Assembly (NCBI RefSeq): GCF_000422885.1
Contig: NZ_AUGX01000025.1
Location: forward strand, 21,508-85,507
DNA length: 64,000 nucleotides
Reading direction: 5' to 3'
DNA from: Ottowia thiooxydans DSM 14619
GTDB taxonomy: Bacteria; Pseudomonadota; Gammaproteobacteria; Burkholderiales; Burkholderiaceae_C
This document shows positions 35,846 to 44,679 of the stretch, in pieces. The notes under the pieces are model-generated. The model saw only the letters and a program-made list of their open reading frames with translations, was not told where the DNA came from and did no database searches. The translations under genes and the position numbers were made by a program. How positions within the stretch are numbered: position 1 is the first letter of the stretch; every line of letters begins with the position of its first letter.

Positions 35846-35960
35846 GTTCACGCTGAGGTTCAACGGTTTCTCGCAAGCGTTGAGAGGGATTCAATCAATA
35901 CACACCGTTCGGGCTGAGCTTGTCGAAGCCTTGTGCAACGCGTCGACAGGCTCGAGCAGT
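35846..35960. repeat. REP-like dispersed repeat cluster
   Basis: Units CCGTTCACGCTGAGG, CCGTTCGGGCTGAGCTTG and TCGAAGCC repeat here, followed by a further CGTCGACAGGCTCGAG unit. Same family as 8400-8500, 40876-40905 and 61747-61800. It separates the Bug promoter from the convergent-side SDR gene end. Confidence 0.6.
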
Positions 35961-35998
35961 GTTTATCGATCAAGAGCAACACCGTCTCAATCCCCAAT

Positions 35999-36757
35999 TC
36001 AGTGCGCCAACCAACCCCCGTCAATGGCGATAGTGCTGCCCGTCATATAGCTGGCATGGGAAGAGCAAGCGAACAACACGGCGCCGGCCATTTCCTCTGG
36101 GCGGCTGGCCCGGCCCATGGGGATCCGCTTCAAGAAGTCAGCCAGCGCCTGTGGGTTGGCGAGCAAACCCGCAGTCAAGCCCGATTCAGTCACACCAGGC
36201 GCCAGCATATTGACGCGAACACCACGTGGTGCCAGCTCGATGGCCAGGGACTGGGTTACGTTGTGCACGGCTGCCTTGGAAGCTGCGTAAGCGACGGACC
36301 TCGGCTTTCCCAGGAAAGACAGTGTGGAGCCGACATTCAAAATCGTACCGCGCGTTTCCAGCACATGGGGCACGAATGCCGCGATCATGTTGTGCAAGCC
36401 ATTGAGGTTGACATTGATGACGCGATCCCAAACGGCATCCGCTTCTTCCGTGCCCACATCCGCTTTGCCATCTGTGCCTGCGTTGTTGATCAGATGATGG
36501 ACTGCGCCAGCTTCTGACATCACTTTGGCGGCCAAGGCCCTGCATCCCGCCCGGTCCGTAATGTCCAGTTCATGCACGAACGGCTCAGCCCCTCCCTTGG
36601 CCTTGATCTCCGCGGCAGTGGCGGCCAGTTGGTCGGCCGAGCGGTCTACCAGCACCAAGCGCGCGCCCGCCTCCGCAAAAGCAATCGCAAGCGAGCGGCC
36701 AATGCCACTAGCCGCACCTGTGACCAGCACGAGTTCGTTGTCAAAGCGAATTTGCAT
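35999..36757 (-). CDS. Short-chain dehydrogenase/reductase
   Basis: 252 residues. Cofactor motif V-T-G-A-A-S-G-I-G near residue 13, an aspartate (V-L-V-D-R-S) after the second strand favouring NAD over NADP, N-N-A-G, and the catalytic Y-A-A-S-K. Typical classical SDR that oxidises an alcohol or reduces a ketone. It is the last of a minus-strand set: aldehyde dehydrogenase, ThDP enzyme, ATC-hydrolase-like, SDR. The substrate is unknown. Confidence 0.9.
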   Translation of the reverse strand: MQIRFDNELVLVTGAASGIGRSLAIAFAEAGARLVLVDRSADQLAATAAEIKAKGGAEPFVHELDITDRAGCRALAAKVMSEAGAVHHLINNAGTDGKADVGTEEADAVWDRVINVNLNGLHNMIAAFVPHVLETRGTILNVGSTLSFLGKPRSVAYAASKAAVHNVTQSLAIELAPRGVRVNMLAPGVTESGLTAGLLANPQALADFLKRIPMGRASRPEEMAGAVLFACSSHASYMTGSTIAIDGGWLAH

Positions 36758-36847
36758 AGTGACCTTTCATTTTTTAGGTTCAACCTGAAGGCAATCGAGG
36801 TGCGGATCGTTCAAATTCATGAAGAATGCGCTAGCAGTATCAAGCGT

Positions 36848-37390
36848 TCAACTGCCGCTTCTAGGTTGTACATGTAAGTGGCAGCAGCCCTGACCGCCTG
36901 GTGCCCAGGTATCGTTCCTGATGGCAAAGCCGGCGCCTTCAAACAAGCCTACATCTCCGCCTCCGGCAATGCGAAGCAGCACCTGCATGCGTTCCGGCGA
37001 GAGCTTCGCTTCTTCGTAGGCCTCCTTGATGGGGCACGTATGGAACTTCAGATCCAGTTTGCGTGCATCGCATTGCGCGACCTCGATTTCGAACAGGCCA
37101 CCATGGTCTGGAAGAAAGTCGATGAAGCGGTCGCGCAGCGCCGGCATGTTGCTGGGCGCGCAGTCAGAGAAAAAGCGTTTGCCCGCGCCCTCGCTGCGCT
37201 TGTGCATGACACGCCGGAGCAATGCTTCAGCGCGCTCCAAACCCATCTCGGGTTCCAGCTCGTCCAAAAGCGCCGCCATCAGCATGGCGCGGCTCTTGAG
37301 CAGGTTCTTCACTTGAGTGCGTAAATCAGCTACCGCGGGATCGACGGCAGTGGTTTTGGCTTGATCTGCTTGAGCTTGATCTGGCTGCAT
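36848..37390 (-). CDS. L-2-amino-thiazoline-4-carboxylate hydrolase-family protein
   Basis: 180 residues resembling the ATC hydrolase family: F-E-I-E-V-A-Q-C-D at about 100-108, a F-H-T-C-P-I-K region, and a late G-D-V-G-L-F-E-G-A-G-F-A-I-R-N-D-T segment. The founding enzymes open the thiazoline ring in cysteine synthesis, but most family members are of unknown substrate and occur in catabolic clusters. It lies 20 bp after a ThDP-dependent enzyme. Confidence 0.7.
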   Translation of the reverse strand: MQPDQAQADQAKTTAVDPAVADLRTQVKNLLKSRAMLMAALLDELEPEMGLERAEALLRRVMHKRSEGAGKRFFSDCAPSNMPALRDRFIDFLPDHGGLFEIEVAQCDARKLDLKFHTCPIKEAYEEAKLSPERMQVLLRIAGGGDVGLFEGAGFAIRNDTWAPGGQGCCHLHVQPRSGS

Positions 37391-37410
37391 GGAATCTCCG
37401 ATCTTGAACT

Positions 37411-39087
37411 TCAGTTCTTCAACAAATTGGCGATAGGGTCCGCCGGTTCAGGCGAAGGTCTTTTGAAAACGCTGTTGTAGCCAATGAGATGCCAGGCGCT
37501 GGGCATAGGCCCCACACGAACTTCCAGCAGACTCGGCCCACCACGCGAGAGTGCGCCGCGCAGGGCGGTCTCCATTTCGGCCGATGATGACACCGTGGCC
37601 GAAGGAATTCCGAACGCATCCGCCAGCTTGGGGAAATCCGGGTTGCACAGCTCAACACCCACCGTGTGGCCAAAGGTTTGTTGCTGAAGTAAACGGACGT
37701 TGCCAAAATGTCCATCATTGAACACGATCACCACCATGTTCAGCCCATAGCGGCGTGCCGTGGCCAACTCCTGCATCCCCCACCCGAAGCCACCATCCCC
37801 GGTGATACACACCACGGCGCGGTCGGGCATGGCGGCGGCCACACCCAGCGCTGTGGGGAAGCCAAAGCCCAGTGTGCCTTGGTAGCCTGGGGTGACCAGG
37901 GTTCTGGGCTGATGTACCGGGTAGGCCACGGTGGAGAGGTAGCCCACCTGGGTCAGTTCGTTGATGAGGAAGCCATCATCTGGAATGGCGCGGCGCAATG
38001 CCTGCACATAGGAGAACTGAGGCTCCACTTCACGGATCTGTTGCGCTGCCCATTGGCGCGCCGCTTCGACTACATGCACACGCGAAGTGTTGCTTGCAGG
38101 CAAAGCGCGTGTGAGCGCTTCCAACCCCAGGCATGCGTCGGCTTGTACCAGCAGACCCGGCTTGCGCGGAGGCGCCGCCGCCTCAGCTTCCACGTTCAGA
38201 TAAATGAACTGGGTGTCTGGAGAAGCCCACTGCGGCACAGGCGCCATTCGGTTCATGAAGCGGCTTCCCACCACCAGCACCACATCCGCATGGCGTATGA
38301 CGGCACGCCCCGCCACGGAGGTAACGGCCATAGGATGCCGATCAGAGATCGCCCCACGGCTGGTCTCCGCCATGATCACAGGCGCTTGCAAGCGCGAAGC
38401 CAGTTCTTCCAACGCGGCGGAAGCATCCGCCGCGAGCACACCGCCACCGGCGTGAATGACTGGAAACTTCGCAGCAGCCAGCACTGCCGCTGCAGCTTCG
38501 ATTTGCGAGGCATCGGGTGCGAGCCGGCCGTCGGTGTTCAGCGGCGGCTGAACCAGCTCTACCTCGGCAGCGGTGCTCAGCACGTCGTGGGGAATTTCAA
38601 TGCCCACGGGTTGCGGGCGACCGCTGCGGATTTTTGAAACTGCTTCACGCACCAGCGCCGGAACCTGGCTAGGCGTGGTGGCCATGCCATGCCATTTGGT
38701 CACACTGCCTATCAGCTCAGACTGCCCCTTGATCTCATGCAGCATGCCGTAGCCCGCACCAATCGTGGTGGAGTGGATCTGCCCCGTGATCGACAGCAAT
38801 GGCGATGAGCACGCATAGGCCGTGGAAAGCCCTGCCATGGCATTGGTGAGACCCGGGCCGGGCACGGTCATGCACACACCAATTTTTCCGCTGGCGCGTG
38901 CGTAGCCATCCGCCATATAGCTCGTGGTTTGTTCGTGCCTGGGAATCAACAAGCGAAACGCATCGCCCATCTCGCGGATGCCATCCACCGCCCAGTCCAG
39001 TTGAACCCCGGGTACCAGAAAGATGTCTTGCAGACCTTCCAACGCCAACTGCTTGGCCAGTGCCTGCCCACCTGTCATTTTTGACAT
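37411..39087 (-). CDS. Thiamine-diphosphate-dependent enzyme (acetolactate synthase-like)
   Basis: 558 residues in the three-domain ThDP layout. The catalytic glutamate is in R-H-E-Q-T-T-S-Y-M-A-D-G-Y-A-R (near residue 52) and the ThDP/Mg motif is G-D-G-G-F-G-W ... N-D-G-H-F-G-N (about 430-460). It may decarboxylate or ligate a 2-oxoacid. True acetolactate synthase is unlikely because no regulatory subunit or isoleucine genes are near and the context (aldehyde dehydrogenase, SDR, ATC hydrolase-like) is catabolic. AAGGA precedes the start. Confidence 0.85.
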   Translation of the reverse strand: MSKMTGGQALAKQLALEGLQDIFLVPGVQLDWAVDGIREMGDAFRLLIPRHEQTTSYMADGYARASGKIGVCMTVPGPGLTNAMAGLSTAYACSSPLLSITGQIHSTTIGAGYGMLHEIKGQSELIGSVTKWHGMATTPSQVPALVREAVSKIRSGRPQPVGIEIPHDVLSTAAEVELVQPPLNTDGRLAPDASQIEAAAAVLAAAKFPVIHAGGGVLAADASAALEELASRLQAPVIMAETSRGAISDRHPMAVTSVAGRAVIRHADVVLVVGSRFMNRMAPVPQWASPDTQFIYLNVEAEAAAPPRKPGLLVQADACLGLEALTRALPASNTSRVHVVEAARQWAAQQIREVEPQFSYVQALRRAIPDDGFLINELTQVGYLSTVAYPVHQPRTLVTPGYQGTLGFGFPTALGVAAAMPDRAVVCITGDGGFGWGMQELATARRYGLNMVVIVFNDGHFGNVRLLQQQTFGHTVGVELCNPDFPKLADAFGIPSATVSSSAEMETALRGALSRGGPSLLEVRVGPMPSAWHLIGYNSVFKRPSPEPADPIANLLKN

Positions 39088-39222
39088 ACGAAAATTCCTT
39101 ACTCTCGTTTTCTATTTCATGACATCCGCCACCTGCCTAAAGGAACCCTCCTTCTCACCATCACAGCTACTGGGCGAAAGAATTTTTTCTCCTTCATCAC
39201 AGCGGCTACCGGTAAAAAGAAA

Positions 39223-39265
39223 CGCCCTCTCCCTCTGGGAGAGGGCGGGGGTGAGGGCAAGCGGC
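39223..39265. repeat. CCCTCTCCC-TCT-GGGAGAGGG dispersed repeat
   Basis: CGCCCTCTCCC (39223-39233), loop TCT, then its 11-bp complement (39237-39247), followed by GTGAGGGCAAGCGGC. A second copy with the same hairpin core and the same GTGAGGGCAAGCGGC tail lies at 63791-63848. Extragenic palindrome of a type common in proteobacteria; it may also stop transcription. Confidence 0.75.
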
Positions 39266-39309
39266 GTGTCCTGATGTATGGACTCTCAATAGAACGTGAA
39301 CCGCCCTAC

Positions 39310-40743
39310 CTATGATTTCTGCATGCTGATCACATGAGGACGTGTGACCGATTTCAGGCCTTCCACACCAAACTCCACGCCCCAGCCTGAACGCTTGCTT
39401 CCACCGAACGGCACCAAGGGATGAATCACCCCATGCTGGTTGATCCACACCGTTCCGGCCTGCAAGCGCATCGCCACCGCGCGTGCCTTTTCGGCATCAC
39501 GCGACCACACCGAGGCACCCAGCCCCACGTCCAAGCGATTGGCTCTGGCCACCACATCATCAACATCTGTATAGCGAATGATGGGTAGCACCGGCCCGAA
39601 CTGCTCTTCATCGACCAGTGGATTGCCGTCGTCGATATCCGTCACCAACGTCAGTGGATAAAAGTTGCCAGGCCCCTCTGATGGTTGACCGCCACAAACA
39701 ATGGTCGCGCCCGCCGAACGGGCAGCCTCCACCAGCTTCGTGACTTTGTCGAACTGCATACGGTTCTGGATAGGGCCCATGGCCGTGCCTGGCAACATGC
39801 CATCGCCCATGGGCATGGCGCTGGCCAGCTTGGCCAGCGCGGAAACGATCTGATCATGCAGCGATGCCGGCACATATAGCCGCTTCACGCAGGCACAGGT
39901 CTGCCCCATGTTCAGAAACGCTCCCCAGAAGAGCCCCATGGCGATCGATTCCGGATCTGCATCAGCTAAGACTATGGCGGCGTCGTTGCCTCCCAATTCC
40001 AGCGTCGTCGGCGTGAGGTTCCGCGCCGCTGCAGCAGCCACCTTGGACCCGGTGGAAGCCGATCCCGTGAACATGATCTTGCCGATTCGAGCATCGTCTG
40101 AGAGCCAGCCACCCACGTCGCCAAAGCCGCTCACCGTATTGAGCACGCCTGGAGGCAAGACTTCAGCGATGAGCCTGAACAACTCCAGTGAGCAGGCGCT
40201 GGTGTATTCGGAAGGTTTGATCACCACCGTGTTGCCCATTCGCAATGAGGGCACGATCTGCCACATCGCAATCAACAGCGGCCAGTTCCAGGGGGCGATC
40301 GCGGCCACCACGCCATAGGGTTGACGGTGCACTTCGTCGCGCCGCTGCTCGTTCTCGAATACGACCTCCACAGGCACATCAATTGCTGCCGTGGCGCGCG
40401 TCCACCCTTCACAGCCCATGAGCTCGAAACGCGAACCTGGAACGGAGCCCCGGCCATCCCCACCCAACGGTTTTCCCTGTTCGCGTGTGACCCACTCGGC
40501 CAGCGGCTCGGCGTGGGCTTTGATGGCATCAGCGATCTTCACCAGGTAGGCGCGGCGCTGCGCATCGGTCAGTGCCGCCCAGGCGGGTTGGGCCTTGTGT
40601 GCGGTGGCGATGGCCTGGTCTACCTCTTCGCGGGTGCTGTAGGCCACCTTGGCGATCACCTCGCCGGTGGCCGGATTCAAAGAGTCAAAAGTCTTCCCGG
40701 CTGCTACAGGCTGGCCGTTCACGGTGTTCAGAAATGTCTGCAT
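39310..40743 (-). CDS. Aldehyde dehydrogenase
   Basis: 477 residues. NAD fold and active site are intact: E-L-G-G-N-D-A with the general-base Glu near residue 250, the catalytic Cys in M-G-Q-T-C-A-C-V-K-R near 284, and F-G-P-V-L-P near 380. It converts an aldehyde to its acid; the succinate-semialdehyde/betaine-aldehyde branch is closest by eye. Upstream of the ThDP gene by 222 bp including a repeat, so it may be transcribed separately. Confidence 0.9.
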   Translation of the reverse strand: MQTFLNTVNGQPVAAGKTFDSLNPATGEVIAKVAYSTREEVDQAIATAHKAQPAWAALTDAQRRAYLVKIADAIKAHAEPLAEWVTREQGKPLGGDGRGSVPGSRFELMGCEGWTRATAAIDVPVEVVFENEQRRDEVHRQPYGVVAAIAPWNWPLLIAMWQIVPSLRMGNTVVIKPSEYTSACSLELFRLIAEVLPPGVLNTVSGFGDVGGWLSDDARIGKIMFTGSASTGSKVAAAAARNLTPTTLELGGNDAAIVLADADPESIAMGLFWGAFLNMGQTCACVKRLYVPASLHDQIVSALAKLASAMPMGDGMLPGTAMGPIQNRMQFDKVTKLVEAARSAGATIVCGGQPSEGPGNFYPLTLVTDIDDGNPLVDEEQFGPVLPIIRYTDVDDVVARANRLDVGLGASVWSRDAEKARAVAMRLQAGTVWINQHGVIHPLVPFGGSKRSGWGVEFGVEGLKSVTRPHVISMQKS

Positions 40744-40875
40744 AACTCACCTTTTTTCGTTCCAGATCGTTCCCGACCTTTTATGACTTCGATTCCGTTG
40801 GGTCTGAGGTACTGCGGTTTCCGTCAAGCGGCAAATGTCGTTCGAACTAAAACCACCGTCCGGGATAGGAACCAC

Positions 40876-40905
40876 CGCCCGGGCTCAGCCCGAACGGCCA
40901 AGACA
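40876..40905. repeat. REP-like repeat unit
   Basis: GGGCTCAGCCCGAACGGCC at about 40878-40896 repeats the CTCAGCCCGAACGG unit seen at 8470-8492 and, inverted, at 35912-35927. It lies in the 175-bp gap between the aldehyde dehydrogenase and the NmrA-like gene. Confidence 0.5.
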
Positions 40906-40918
40906 TCACAGCGCCGCA

Positions 40919-41809
40919 TCAACGAGCTCCGCCCACTTTGGAGGTCACTTCAGCCAGATAGTCCTGAACGGTCCGTGGCGATCGCCCCAGCACGCTCTCA
41001 AAATCGGTGCTCACTCGCTCCCCCACGCCCTCGCGCAAGACCGTGAGCACCTCCGTTTGGTGCCGCAAGGTGAAGTCATCTGCCCCGCTTGCTTTGGCTC
41101 TGGCCATCGCTTCGTGGATTTCGAGCGGTTTATAGTGAATGGGCTTGCCCAGCATCTGCGTCAGAAGAGCGGCGATCTTCACACCGTCCATTGCTTCGGG
41201 GCCGGTCACTTCTATCGTGGATGGCGTTGAGCTGGCCGCCATCGCATGCGCACAAGCGGCCGCAATATCTCTTATGTCTGCAAAAGCTACACGCGCAGGA
41301 CCTATCCCCAGAGAGAAGATATCTCCGGCTGACAACTCGGTGCCTATCCGCCCCAGTATTCCCTGCAAGAAGGCATTGGGCCGAATGCAGATGCACTCCG
41401 GGCCACCCGATTCCTGCACCGCACGCATGGCGGCCTCCACTTGAGCATGTGCGGCGCCAACGGTCGTCATGCGGCCATCCACCATCGTCCAGGCCGAGCC
41501 AGACAGTTTGACAATGCGCCTCACCCCCGCGTCTGCCGCAGCGCGCACAGCCTGGCACTGCCAGGCTGCCATCTCTGGATGAACGGGGGACGAGATGAAG
41601 GCCACTCCCACCCCCTGCATGGCCGACACAATCGATGCAGGCGCGTCAAACTCGCCAATGACCGGCACCACCGCCGAGGGCCACATGGGAGCTGCCCGCT
41701 GAGCATCACGCACCAAGCCCGCAACGGGCAAACCGCGATCAGACAGCTCTCGCACCACGAGGCTGCCTATGCGCCCCGTTGCGCCAAGGACTAGATAAGG
41801 CTGGCTCAT
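40919..41809 (-). CDS. NmrA-like/atypical SDR NAD(P)-binding protein
   Basis: 296 residues with N-terminal V-L-G-A-T-G-R-I-G-S nucleotide motif and the extended shape of NmrA-like proteins; the classical SDR Tyr-Lys pair is not evident. Such proteins act as NADP sensors or as reductases. Its start overlaps the Bug stop by 4 bp (41806-41809). It is the last gene of an operon with Bug and M29-like genes. Confidence 0.85.
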   Translation of the reverse strand: MSQPYLVLGATGRIGSLVVRELSDRGLPVAGLVRDAQRAAPMWPSAVVPVIGEFDAPASIVSAMQGVGVAFISSPVHPEMAAWQCQAVRAAADAGVRRIVKLSGSAWTMVDGRMTTVGAAHAQVEAAMRAVQESGGPECICIRPNAFLQGILGRIGTELSAGDIFSLGIGPARVAFADIRDIAAACAHAMAASSTPSTIEVTGPEAMDGVKIAALLTQMLGKPIHYKPLEIHEAMARAKASGADDFTLRHQTEVLTVLREGVGERVSTDFESVLGRSPRTVQDYLAEVTSKVGGAR

Positions 41810-42786
41810 TCGAGCACAAGATTCAGCCGCTTCACCAACGGACTCCAGATCTTCATCTCGTCCGAGATTTTCTGCGCGAACTTGTCAGCCGAGCCACCCG
41901 CCGGGGTATTGCCCGTGCCACGCAAAAATTTATCTACCGAGTCTATGGCTAGAGTTTTCTGGAACTCGTTGTTCAGTCGCGTCACAACCTCTGCAGGCAT
42001 GCCTGCCGGACCGAAGACGCCTATGTAGCCTTCACTCTCGATCCCGGTGACGCCCTGCTCAGTAATGGTGGGCACATCAGGCATGGCAGCATTGCGGGTG
42101 TGCGAAGCAACCCCTATGGGCTTCACTTGCTTGGTGGCCAGCGCGGCGATGGCTGTCCCGAAGCCGTCAAACATGATGGGCACCTGGCCACCAATAAGAT
42201 CCTGGCCTGCTTGTGCGCTTCCCTTGTACGGCACATGCGTCATCGTGATGCCGGTTTTCTGTGAGAACAACTCACCCAGCAAATGCGCGGTAGATCCTGT
42301 ACCAATGGAGGCGTAACTGAGCTTGCCGGGGTTGGCCTTGCCGTAGGCCACCAGCTCTTGCACGTTGTTGAATGGCTGCGCGGAGTTCGCAATCAACACC
42401 ACGCCGGAGCCCACGATCTGGAAGATGGGGGTGAACTTCGAGGCATCGTAGGGCAGCTTGGGCCGCATGAGCGGGTTTTGCACATGCGTCAGGATGTTGG
42501 TCAGCAGCAGTGTGTAGCCGTCAGGTGCAGCGCGTTGCACTTCGAGAGCGCCAATCCCGGTGTTGGCTCCCGGTTTCGTATCAATGATGACCGGCACTCC
42601 CATGGATTCAGTCAGATGCACGCCCAGCCTGCGCGCCATGACTTCGGCCTGCCCGCCGGGACTGAAGGGCACCACGATACGGATAGGCTTGCCCGGTGTG
42701 GGGAAAGTCTGAGCACTCACTTGAAACGAAGCTCCCGCAGCGAGAGCGGCAAGCGAGATAGCGAAGGCGCGTCGAGTAGATAGCAT
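41806..42786 (-). CDS. Bug/TctC-family periplasmic substrate-binding protein
   Basis: 326 residues with a signal peptide (R-R-A-F-A-I-S-L to Q-V-S-A-Q). Motifs R-I-V-V-P-F-S-P-G-G-Q-A-E, L-S-Y-A-S-I-G-T-G-S-T-A-H and H-V-P-Y-K-G are typical. It sits between an M29-like gene (18 bp upstream) and an NmrA-like gene (4-bp overlap), so its ligand is probably the compound processed by them. No TctAB permease gene is near. Confidence 0.92.
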   Translation of the reverse strand: MLSTRRAFAISLAALAAGASFQVSAQTFPTPGKPIRIVVPFSPGGQAEVMARRLGVHLTESMGVPVIIDTKPGANTGIGALEVQRAAPDGYTLLLTNILTHVQNPLMRPKLPYDASKFTPIFQIVGSGVVLIANSAQPFNNVQELVAYGKANPGKLSYASIGTGSTAHLLGELFSQKTGITMTHVPYKGSAQAGQDLIGGQVPIMFDGFGTAIAALATKQVKPIGVASHTRNAAMPDVPTITEQGVTGIESEGYIGVFGPAGMPAEVVTRLNNEFQKTLAIDSVDKFLRGTGNTPAGGSADKFAQKISDEMKIWSPLVKRLNLVLE

Positions 42787-42803
42787 CGTGGGCTCCAGGG
42801 TAG

Positions 42804-44012
42804 TTATGGACGAAGACTGTCGAGAGGAATCTGGCGGCCCCGCTCTATCAGCGGCCGGCCTTCAACTTCGAGGGTGGCGTTGCTCCAAGTGAGCCAGCGA
42901 TGAAAGCTCGATTGGAATTGACCGCCTGAGAGCAAGTTGTCTCCCAGGATCAGGCGCACTACGCCGGCACCGAAGCCGTAGTGAGGCAAGAAGGAGCTGC
43001 CCGGCACGGGCGTGAGCAGCGGGTTGCAGCCGATGATGATTTCGCCCAGCATGTCTTTGTCGCCGGATTCAGCAGCCCAGGCTTTGTCCAGCGCCTGCTG
43101 ATCACCTTCGGTCTGCACCGAGACTGCGCGGCCATCACGAAACTCAAAGGCTAGCCCGGCACTTGTGAATGGATGAACATCGAAACCGCGTCCTAGCGCC
43201 ATGGCTTCGCCGTCTGTACGACGCGGAAACATCACCCTGCCTTGCGCGCTGCCAGGCTCCGGGATAAAGCGGAAGCTGCCCACAGGCACTTCCTCTTCCC
43301 GATCGCGCCCACTGGAAAAACGCGCCATGCGTTCGCGTGAGGCATCACCGTAGTTCGTGTGGAAATTTAGGCCAGCGCGAAAGCGCAGGTCTGTGCCTGC
43401 GTCATCGGTGAGCCGCAACTCGCGACCCCGGATCATCTCGGCCATCCGCTCCATCATGTGGCGCATCCAGTCGTAGTCCAACTCGATGATGGCCTTCTCA
43501 TTGACCCGGTCATGCAAGAGGTTCACCGGGTGTGAGGGATCAGGGAAGCGCGGGTCCTGAAACCAATGCAGATGAGCCGAACGGACATTCTTGCAAGCAG
43601 TGACGACCTCGTCCGATTGCGAGGTGGACACCGTTCTATACGCTCGGCGTCTATCGTTCATGAGCAGTATGAACACATCGGCACAAGAGAACAGCTGCTT
43701 CATGGCCTCTGTTTCAGCTTTGTCCCGCTCGCCATCCGGATGGCGGCCACTGGGCAAGCGCATAGCGCCGACGGCGGGAGACCAATGCAGGATGCTCGCC
43801 AGCTCAATGGCGCCGGCTCGCTGGATTTCACAACGTACGGCTTCCAATGCGGCGCCGCCGTAGTAGGGGTCGGCGGAGATGAGCACCCGTTCCGAGGGCT
43901 GCACGGCCAGGATGCGCCGCACCACTTTCTGGGCAATGGCTTCCCAATTGATCGAGTGCGTAGGCGTCAAGCCCTGGTGCTCGGGCAGTGGAAAGGGATC
44001 GAAAACCGTCAT
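42804..44012 (-). CDS. M29-like aminopeptidase-fold protein (NicX-related family)
   Basis: 402 residues. The C-terminal half has P-V-G-S-F-R-F-I-P-E-P, G-E-I-I-I-G-C-N-P and H-Y-G-F-G-A-G-V-V-R, reminiscent of metallo-aminopeptidases of family M29. That fold also includes NicX, the Fe-dependent 2,5-dihydroxypyridine dioxygenase, so this protein could be peptidase or ring-cleaving enzyme. The assignment is by pattern, not alignment. It starts the operon with Bug and NmrA-like genes and has two copies of the IclR-type operator just upstream. Confidence 0.65.
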   Translation of the reverse strand: MTVFDPFPLPEHQGLTPTHSINWEAIAQKVVRRILAVQPSERVLISADPYYGGAALEAVRCEIQRAGAIELASILHWSPAVGAMRLPSGRHPDGERDKAETEAMKQLFSCADVFILLMNDRRRAYRTVSTSQSDEVVTACKNVRSAHLHWFQDPRFPDPSHPVNLLHDRVNEKAIIELDYDWMRHMMERMAEMIRGRELRLTDDAGTDLRFRAGLNFHTNYGDASRERMARFSSGRDREEEVPVGSFRFIPEPGSAQGRVMFPRRTDGEAMALGRGFDVHPFTSAGLAFEFRDGRAVSVQTEGDQQALDKAWAAESGDKDMLGEIIIGCNPLLTPVPGSSFLPHYGFGAGVVRLILGDNLLSGGQFQSSFHRWLTWSNATLEVEGRPLIERGRQIPLDSLRP

Positions 44013-44040
44013 TTTGAAGAGCCCTTCGAGAATCTAGTAG

Positions 44041-44076
44041 TCCGATAATTGAAATCAGTTGTCCGATATTAGGTCA
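44041..44076. promoter_or_regulatory. Two operator copies, 21 bp apart, upstream of M29-like operon
   Basis: TCCGATAATTGAA (44041-44053) and TCCGATATTAGGT (44062-44074) begin exactly 21 bp apart; the second in context is TGTCCGATATTAGGTCA, whose complement agrees at 14 of 17 positions with the IclR-promoter palindrome (7567-7583). They lie 29-64 bp before the M29-like start codon. Confidence 0.65.
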
Positions 44077-44311
44077 TTAATTGATCGCCATCAATAGGTG
44101 TAATTGCCAGGGTCTGTACGAGTTGCGTCGGGAACACGCTGCAATTCGGGGCTCATCTCTGATGTCTTAGTCGTTAGCGCGCCCAATTTCCGAGCGGTTG
44201 GCTTTTCACGGTCAAGGGGTGCATGAAGGATTCCTTCACACTCTTTCGGCGCGAGGCTGGCATGAGACGGGAGGGCGACGCAATGGGTCCACAAGGTCAC
44301 CTCTGCCCCGG

Positions 44312-44342
44312 GCGTTTCCGCGATTTCATATCGCGGAAACGC
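44312..44342. other. Perfect 13-bp hairpin in infA upstream region
   Basis: GCGTTTCCGCGAT (44312-44324), loop TTCAT, and the exact complement (44330-44342). No T-run follows on either strand. It lies between the M29-like operon (minus) and infA (plus), so it is not an obvious terminator for either. It may be part of a leader transcript or a protein-binding palindrome. Confidence 0.5.
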
Positions 44343-44441
44343 AAAAGCTCAATCCCACAGTAAAATTGAAAGCTAGCTAAAAAAGGGCGGGCGGCGCCTA
44401 AAGGAGCAAGCTAATCAAAGCTTGTTAGACAACTGGGAGGG

Positions 44442-44518
44442 CGGCAACGGAAGGCACCGAAAAGGTGCCGCGCAGGGTTGCCGAGATGTTCAATCTCTTA
44501 GGCATCCTGAATGGATGC
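44442..44518 (+). ncRNA. Candidate structured leader RNA of infA
   Basis: CGGCAAC (44442-44448) pairs with GTTGCCG (44477-44483) and encloses GGCACC-GAAAA-GGTGCC (44453-44469). A second hairpin follows: GCATCC-TGAAT-GGATGC (44502-44518). The elements are 160-240 nt before the infA start, with no convincing reading frame. This looks like a structured 5' leader; no known riboswitch class was recognised, so type is inferred from base pairing alone. Confidence 0.4.
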
Positions 44519-44679
44519 ATGTCACCTGAGTGCTGCCGATGGGCCTTCGTGCACAGGGCTAGCGATGCTTGTTCAACGCTGCTTGCCGTTTCCCGTCTCG
44601 TCCTTTTCTTGCTGCTGTCCGCGCACCATATCAATGCGTCTGCGCTGACCGTTTAAGTTCGAAGCATCAGGAGTCGCGT

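Noticed and set aside
44465..44656. Possible 63-residue membrane peptide before infA
   Set aside because: Weak start, no similarity and it overlaps strong RNA stems; better explained as leader sequence.
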